Origin: Rickettsiales bacterium
Lineage (GTDB): Bacteria; Pseudomonadota; Alphaproteobacteria; Rickettsiales; Deianiraeaceae
Direction: 5' to 3'
Length of the DNA: 46,750 nt
NCBI GenBank assembly: GCA_017444095.1
Contig: JAFSXM010000030.1
Span: forward strand, 1 to 46,750
Shown here: piece by piece, positions 42,292-46,750 of the stretch
Layout: each line of letters starts with the position of its first letter
Numbering within the stretch: position 1 is the first letter of the stretch
The notes under the pieces: generated by a model
What the model was told of the DNA's origin: nothing
The model's input: the letters and a program-made list of their open reading frames with translations, nothing else
Databases searched by the model: none
Translations under genes and position numbers: made by a program

Positions 42292-43026
42292 TCAGTCAAA
42301 TACCATATAATTACCTTTCGCTAATGCGGAATAAAACTTTCTCTTGTTATCTCGTGAGCGATAATTATTTTTGTAATTTCTTGTTGCTTCTCTGTTGCTG
42401 TATTCCCTTCCGGCGACATTACTTCGTTCCCCCATTGGACCTATAAAATCACCATAAGATAATCCAACTGCTGTTGCACATTTTTTATATCTACCAACCT
42501 CTAAATCTGGTGTTCTAACTCTTGTGTCAATTCTTGACCTTCTGTTTAATAATTCTTCAATTTCTCGTTCACGACGAATTCTTGCCTCAAACTCTCTTTG
42601 TATTCTTCTAACATTTAACAATTCGGCTTTTAGCAAAATTAATGACATAACAAATCTCCTTAATCCCCTTGGTAATGAGCGAAGGTTTAAACCATTTAAT
42701 GTAAGTAAATGGTTGGTATTCAAGCGAAATTCTCTTAAAAGAAGGTTAATTTGTCTTATTATTTTTCTACAACCATCAAGGTTTAATCCAGACCTAATCA
42801 ACTCGTTGGCTAATTTTCTGGGTGCAAAATTTCGGTGTAATTTCATTGTTTTTGGTAGTCCAAGTTCTTTGCTTAATTGTATAGATAATGCTTTTACTCG
42901 CTCTCTTTGCCGTGGTGATAAAAACAAACCACGACTAATTGTTAAATTTCTGTCTTGTTGTTTTTGTTTATTATTTTGCTGAAAAATATAGCTATTCATA
43001 CATTCTTGTTGCTTAAAGCACATCAT
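42292..43026 (-). CDS. Hypothetical basic protein
   Basis: A 244-residue Arg/Leu/Asn-rich protein with no signal peptide and no domain I recognise. After a Gln-rich start (YIFQQNNKQKQQDRN) come two helical, strongly basic blocks: FLSPRQRERVKALSIQLSKE with TMKLHRNFAPRKLANELIRS, and LKAELLNVRRIQREFEARIR with REREIEELLNRRSR. The tail is rich in Arg, Asn, Ser and Tyr (YSNREATRNYKNNYRSRDNK). The Arg-rich coding differs from the Lys/Asn-rich unknowns around it. Nucleic-acid binding is conceivable from charge alone, but is not demonstrated. The start is a double ATG. Confidence 0.5.
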   Translation of the reverse strand: MMCFKQQECMNSYIFQQNNKQKQQDRNLTISRGLFLSPRQRERVKALSIQLSKELGLPKTMKLHRNFAPRKLANELIRSGLNLDGCRKIIRQINLLLREFRLNTNHLLTLNGLNLRSLPRGLRRFVMSLILLKAELLNVRRIQREFEARIRREREIEELLNRRSRIDTRVRTPDLEVGRYKKCATAVGLSYGDFIGPMGERSNVAGREYSNREATRNYKNNYRSRDNKRKFYSALAKGNYMVFD

Positions 43027-43081
43027 TATTATAACTTTTTTTATTCAAAAAGCAATGTTAACACAAACAAATAATTATTTA

Positions 43082-43726
43082 CTACATCAACACAATGGCA
43101 CCTCCGTGTTTAGTTCTAATTTTAACAACATTTTCCCATAGTGCCATTTCTTCTTTTGTTAATCCAGACAAAAGCGATTTATCAACAACCCATAGCATAG
43201 CAGGGCAAGCTACTGATAAAGATAAAACAGCAAGTTGTTTTTTGTTTTTTGGTAAATTTTTGATTTTCGTATTTGCAAATTCTTTCATTGAAAAAGATGA
43301 CATAGTGGCTTGTGATAAATCGTAATTAGCATACATCAATGAAATTATTTTTAAATTTTGCTGTAATGTTAAGTTTGGATGTAAAAAAGTTTGTTGTGTT
43401 AAAATTAAACTGCTCGATTGTAGGTATTTTGCGATGTATCTATTATTTTTTATAGATATACCATCTACTTTTATATCTCCTGAAAAGTTTTTATTTATTC
43501 CAGAAATTGCCAATATTAAATCTTTTTTGTTTAAACATTCCGTATTATAAACTTTTGCTTCGTGAATTATTAGTATTTGGTTGCAAAAACCGGATATTTC
43601 TATTGTAAGTGCATCTTGTTGTGGTTCACGATTATTTATTGCTGATTGGTTGTTGTTGTTGTCTTTTCCTTCATTCCACTCATTTAACTTATTTTGCATT
43701 TCTTCACTACTTTGTTGATTTTCCAT
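43082..43726 (-). CDS. Degenerate CcmA-like ABC ATPase (predicted non-catalytic)
   Basis: A 214-residue protein. From residue 40 it can be aligned with heme-exporter ATPases of the CcmA type: LILAISGINKNFSGDIKVDG, LQSSSLILTQQTFLHPNLTL, QQNLKIISLMYANYDL and LPKNKKQLAVLSLSVACPAM, then LWVVDKSLLSGLTKEE. All nucleotide-handling motifs are damaged. The P-loop GxNGxGKTT position reads NTECLNKKD, the signature position reads LPKNKKQ, Walker B has DK in place of DE, and the chain ends at GGAIVLM just before the H-loop. It overlaps the end of the ferredoxin reductase gene by 20 nt. Either a decaying ccmA or a protein kept for another role. Confidence 0.6.
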   Translation of the reverse strand: MENQQSSEEMQNKLNEWNEGKDNNNNQSAINNREPQQDALTIEISGFCNQILIIHEAKVYNTECLNKKDLILAISGINKNFSGDIKVDGISIKNNRYIAKYLQSSSLILTQQTFLHPNLTLQQNLKIISLMYANYDLSQATMSSFSMKEFANTKIKNLPKNKKQLAVLSLSVACPAMLWVVDKSLLSGLTKEEMALWENVVKIRTKHGGAIVLM

Positions 43727-44702
43727 ACATATTTATTCCATTTTTTTCTTTTTGGCAGATAGTGTGAAAACATTTCAATACTTCGCTAAAACCAATTGGT
43801 ATAACCCGTAGTTTTCCGTCATATTTTGCAAAATCCCCAACGGAAAAAACATTATTCATAGCAGTTTCCATCGTTGCTTGATTAACATTTTGTAGCTCTG
43901 TATTTTTTAAAATTTGTTCGCTTTTTAGACCATAAAACACCAACATATAATCACAATTTATCATTTTTTCGTGATTTTCAGTATCTTTTATCATCACACC
44001 TTTTAATTTTCCAGTGTCTTCATCACCGACAATATCTACAATATTGCACGAAAAATAGGTCTTTATTTTGCCATTTTCACAAAGTTTGGCGAAATGTTGA
44101 TAATCTGGGTTTTCTACGGCCGTAATATTCCTTCTGTGAATTATAGATACACTTTTTGCAATATCTGTAAGCTGTATTGCCCAGTCAATGCAAGCATCTC
44201 CACCGCCAGCAATTACAACATCTTTATCTTTAAAATCTTGTTTATTCTTAACATCATAAAAAATACTCTTCTTTTCATAAAACTTTGCATTTTCAAGTGG
44301 AAGTCTATTTGGAAAAATACTTCCATTCCCACAAGCCAAAATAACATACTTACTTGTAAAAGTTCCATTACTTGTTTTGATTATACAATTGTAATATACA
44401 TCATTGTTATTGTTTTCTATTTCAATTACTTTTGTATGAATGAAAATGTTATTTTTATTTAGTTTTGCTGATAACTTTTCAATTAAATCATTTGCTGTAA
44501 TGTTATCGTAGAGTGGAATGTTATGTATTTCTTTACTAAGATATAAATTACATTGTCCGCCAAGTTTTATACTACCTTCAAATAAAGCAGTTTTAAATCC
44601 TGCTGATGCAAATTTTGACATCGCAAATAATCCAGCCACTCCACCGCCAACAACAATGACATCAAATATATTATTATCGCTTTGTTGCATAAGATGTTTC
44701 AT
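43707..44702 (-). CDS. Ferredoxin-NADP reductase, thioredoxin-reductase-like type
   Basis: A 331-residue flavoprotein. FAD binding is shown by DVIVVGGGVAGLFAMSKFAS (GxGxxG, residues about 15-34) and LFEGSIKLGGQCNLYL, and the second dinucleotide fold by KDVVIAGGGDACIDWAIQL followed by IIHRRN. The C-terminal FAD motif is NNVFSVGDFAKYDGKLRVIP. The CxxC disulfide of thioredoxin reductase is missing, as in TrxR-like ferredoxin/flavodoxin-NADP reductases of Bacillus and alphaproteobacteria. It reduces ferredoxin with NADPH, or the reverse. Its start overlaps the upstream small membrane gene (ATGA) and its end overlaps the CcmA-like gene, a compact three-gene operon. Confidence 0.88.
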   Translation of the reverse strand: MKHLMQQSDNNIFDVIVVGGGVAGLFAMSKFASAGFKTALFEGSIKLGGQCNLYLSKEIHNIPLYDNITANDLIEKLSAKLNKNNIFIHTKVIEIENNNNDVYYNCIIKTSNGTFTSKYVILACGNGSIFPNRLPLENAKFYEKKSIFYDVKNKQDFKDKDVVIAGGGDACIDWAIQLTDIAKSVSIIHRRNITAVENPDYQHFAKLCENGKIKTYFSCNIVDIVGDEDTGKLKGVMIKDTENHEKMINCDYMLVFYGLKSEQILKNTELQNVNQATMETAMNNVFSVGDFAKYDGKLRVIPIGFSEVLKCFHTICQKEKNGINMYGKSTK

Positions 44703-44911
44703 CTAACAGCCTTTACACCGATAAATCCAAAGAGTTTAGATATACCACCTGCCGTTGCACTAAAAATAGTCTTCATCCACGAAAAAATACCAAATTTTGC
44801 ATTTAATAAAGAGAGTAGATACCACAACAAACCAACGATAATTGCAATTTTTAGAATTTTCCAAATAATCGGCAACGCACCTTTGATTAGAGAGAATATT
44901 TTTCCAAACAT
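44699..44911 (-). CDS. Small hydrophobic membrane protein
   Basis: A 70-residue protein with one or two membrane helices (IIWKILKIAIIVGLLWYLLS, then a Gly-containing segment FSATAGGISKLFGFIGVKAV). It is positively charged and has no signal cleavage site. Its TGA overlaps the ATG of the ferredoxin reductase gene, so translation of the two is coupled. No family recognised; its position suggests a link to the reductase operon. Confidence 0.6.
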   Translation of the reverse strand: MFGKIFSLIKGALPIIWKILKIAIIVGLLWYLLSLLNAKFGIFSWMKTIFSATAGGISKLFGFIGVKAVR

Positions 44912-45093
44912 AATATTTTATTGTGTGATGTCAAACTTTAATGTAAAGAAAAACATTATTACATCTACTTCATCAAAAAAAATGCGATTATTTTTTTATA
45001 TGCCAATATATTCGCACAAAGAAATTACAAGCATTATATTTGCATATATTTAATGATGCAGTTTGTCTACTTGTCTAATGTCACTTATGTTTG

Positions 45094-45576
45094 CTAACAT
45101 ACCGATGCAGTAGGATATAATCCTATTTCTGTATTATAATTTGCATTATTATTTTTTATGTTACTTGAAATTTGTTCCAATATTTTATTCTGTTTATTTT
45201 GTCTTCTACTTTTAGCAATCGAGCTCCATATCAATGCTATAATTCCAACAACAACCAAACAAGCTAATGCAATCAACACTATTTGTAGTAATTTCTCTGC
45301 TTTTTCAATTTCTTCTTGTTGTTTGTCAATAAAATCATTAACATTATTGCTGATTTTATCGATTTTTTTATTGGTAGACGATATAAAAGTCCGTGCATCA
45401 GTGCACACATCGTTGATGCTATCATGTGTATCACTAAGAAAATCCTTTACATCTCCTTTAACACCTTTTAATAAATCAACAGCAGATTCTTTGATGTCCT
45501 TTATTGCCTCTGTGGCTGTATTAAATGTTGTGCTTGCATCATTTAATGTATTTGAAAGGTCACTTGTCACATTCAT
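45094..45576 (-). CDS. Coiled-coil membrane protein with C-terminal-half anchor
   Basis: A 160-residue protein without signal peptide. Residues 1-97 are amphipathic helix with heptads (TLNDASTTFNTATEAIKDIK, ISSTNKKIDKISNNVNDFID, then KQQEEIEKAEKLL). One transmembrane helix follows at about 98-119 (IVLIALACLVVVGIIALIWS). A short polar tail (KSRRQNKQNKILEQISSNIK) ends in Cys. A helix bundle running straight into a membrane anchor is the architecture of SNAREs and of chlamydial/Legionella SNARE-like proteins, but the resemblance is architectural only. No known family. Confidence 0.55.
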   Translation of the reverse strand: MNVTSDLSNTLNDASTTFNTATEAIKDIKESAVDLLKGVKGDVKDFLSDTHDSINDVCTDARTFISSTNKKIDKISNNVNDFIDKQQEEIEKAEKLLQIVLIALACLVVVGIIALIWSSIAKSRRQNKQNKILEQISSNIKNNNANYNTEIGLYPTASVC

Positions 45577-45633
45577 ATAAAAATTATCATACCAAATACA
45601 ATATACTTAATTAAAAAAAATATGCAATTTTTT

Positions 45634-45661
45634 TTGACATTTTGTTTAGAATGAGTAATAT
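45634..45661 (+). promoter_or_regulatory. Promoter of the gene at the right edge
   Basis: TTGACA (45634-45639), 16-nt spacer, TAATAT (45656-45661). The ATG at 45673 lies 11 nt beyond the -10, so the transcript would be almost leaderless. Confidence 0.6.
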
Positions 45662-45672
45662 TGTGTGTTATT

Positions 45673-46750
45673 ATGTTTGGTAGTGATGTAAATACAGTTC
45701 CAGATAATGTTAACATGAATGCAACACCAATAGGATGGTGTGGGTTGCATCCGTTTATAACAGGTGGTGTTATTGGTGCATTAGCTGGAGGCGTTGGTTG
45801 TCTTGCCGGTTGTATGTTGAGAGATAAAAGAAATCAAGCAACTTGGAAAGTACTTGGAAATGATATTTGGAAGAAATACACAGTAAAAAGAACGGACGGT
45901 AAGGAGATTACCGTTCAAGAAATACGTAAATTTTATGCAAATCCAGATATTTACGGTGGTTGGTGGAATTACTTACGTGATATTCCGATTTATCAAGTTG
46001 AAGAAAGAGATAAAGACAATAATAATAATGACAATTCAATAGAAAAAAATATAAATATAAAAGATTATGTAAGTAATAATGATTATAAGAATAATAATGA
46101 TGATAATATTAAGAATAATAAAATAGTTTTCACAATACAGAAACGAGATAATATGTTTATTAAGGGTAAAGAAGGTCAAGAATTGATAAAACGGTTTCTC
46201 AAAGAGATACCAGAAGGAGGTATAAAGATAGGCGATGAAATTGATCTTAAAAAGATATACAATATGATTATAAGCAATCAGGGAAGGCTGAAAGAGTTTC
46301 TTGATTTTCTCATTAGTCATTATGAAGTCAACAAAGACGCTGACATTTTATCTTTCATTACCAGCGTTCTAATATCATTGGGTGACGATGAACTTATCAA
46401 GTTTCTAATGGGCGATGAGAATCTCAAAAAAGTGGTTCTTAAAATAATGGATGAAAGCGAAGATGAAGGCGTGGTTGCTTTGCGTGAAACATTGAGGGAA
46501 GAAGCGATAAAAATAGTTAGTGTTAAAGAGTTTTTTAAAGATAATGATTTAGGAAAACAAATACAAGCATTGTCATTCTTATTAACAGTACCAGGTTTAA
46601 TGGATGCGGCAAACACAAATGGAGAGCTTAATGACTGGTTTATATCATTGTTAAAATACTATCAAAACAAACCAATACCAAAAGATAGTATTCCTCTCAT
46701 CATTGGTCTTCTTTCGAAGATGGATATAAACGATATTTTGAAAACGAAGG
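45673..46750 (+). CDS. Large unknown protein with N-terminal glycine-zipper helix (3' truncated by the window)
   Basis: An uninterrupted frame from ATG 45673 to the window edge (359 residues so far). Residues 28-49 are a Gly-rich hydrophobic segment (FITGGVIGALAGGVGCLAGC) like a glycine-zipper membrane helix. It is followed by a charged domain (VKRTDGKEITVQEIRKFYA), an Asn/Asp low-complexity linker (about 117-150), and a long run of leucine-rich helices (EFLDFLISHYEVNKDADILS, FLLTVPGLMDAANTNGEL) suggesting helical repeats. No signal peptide; no family recognised. The open frame together with the promoter directly upstream supports a real gene. The end of the protein lies outside the window. 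Confidence 0.7.
   Translation, partial: MFGSDVNTVPDNVNMNATPIGWCGLHPFITGGVIGALAGGVGCLAGCMLRDKRNQATWKVLGNDIWKKYTVKRTDGKEITVQEIRKFYANPDIYGGWWNYLRDIPIYQVEERDKDNNNNDNSIEKNINIKDYVSNNDYKNNNDDNIKNNKIVFTIQKRDNMFIKGKEGQELIKRFLKEIPEGGIKIGDEIDLKKIYNMIISNQGRLKEFLDFLISHYEVNKDADILSFITSVLISLGDDELIKFLMGDENLKKVVLKIMDESEDEGVVALRETLREEAIKIVSVKEFFKDNDLGKQIQALSFLLTVPGLMDAANTNGELNDWFISLLKYYQNKPIPKDSIPLIIGLLSKMDINDILKTK

Overview
The window is very AT-rich and gene-dense. It carries an outer-membrane assembly protein (BamA), the periplasmic lipid carrier MlaC, an Omp-like barrel protein, an HtpG chaperone, EF-P and several tRNAs, so the cell is Gram-negative. BamA, EF-P, an SfsA homologue, a TrxR-like ferredoxin-NADP reductase and a decayed CcmA-like ATPase look most like host-associated Alphaproteobacteria (Rickettsiales/Holosporales-like). 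That placement is an inference; nothing in the window settles the taxon. Low GC, a nonsense codon in tgt, gene relics, a nuclease-less AddA-like helicase and many Asn/Lys-rich unknown proteins fit a reduced, probably intracellular genome. NrdG suggests growth with little oxygen.

Layout. 1-484: tail of an unknown gene with a C11 tract. 485-7760: tRNA-Gly, a cysteine-rich secreted protein, then a minus-strand run (MFS permease, AddA-like helicase, mannose-1-P guanylyltransferase, YdeI-like, SfsA) behind tRNA-Ser. 7828-13221: bamA, HMG-CoA synthase, mevalonate kinase, mlaC. 13279-15936: EF-hand protein, a 177-bp element with 26-bp inverted arms, tRNA-Phe, an outer-membrane barrel. 16054-21745: MTA/SAH-type nucleosidase, a CE-clan (Ulp1-like) protease, nrdG, an RluB-like synthase, a coiled-coil protein, efp, a lipoprotein, a riboflavin-kinase-like protein. 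21815-31883: htpG, a kinase-like protein with a possible frameshifted tail, hisS, coiled-coil and Cys-tailed unknowns, interrupted tgt, a mevalonate-decarboxylase-like relic, a Cys-rich membrane protein, an MreD-like protein, def. 32021-38284: a relic of the thrS 5' end, an EcoRI-type adenine methyltransferase with an NLS-like N-terminus, thrS with a 120-residue insertion, a MORN-type repeat protein, HMG-CoA reductase. 38843-46750: paralogous unknowns, an amino-acid SBP-permease fusion, tRNA-Cys, a ferredoxin reductase cluster, membrane coiled-coil proteins, and a large truncated gene at the right edge.

How it fits together. HMG-CoA synthase, HMG-CoA reductase and mevalonate kinase point to isoprenoid synthesis by the mevalonate route, unusual for this kind of bacterium. 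Between the housekeeping genes sit single genes that look like tools aimed at a eukaryotic host: a CE-clan protease with a correctly spaced H-D-Q-C tetrad, a kinase-like protein, a DNA adenine methyltransferase with a bipartite NLS-like tract, N-terminally Cys-bearing coiled-coil proteins, and proteins sharing a C-terminal CFGV[DN]I motif. Several of these and some housekeeping genes have consensus promoters only 11-18 nt before the ATG, giving nearly leaderless transcripts.
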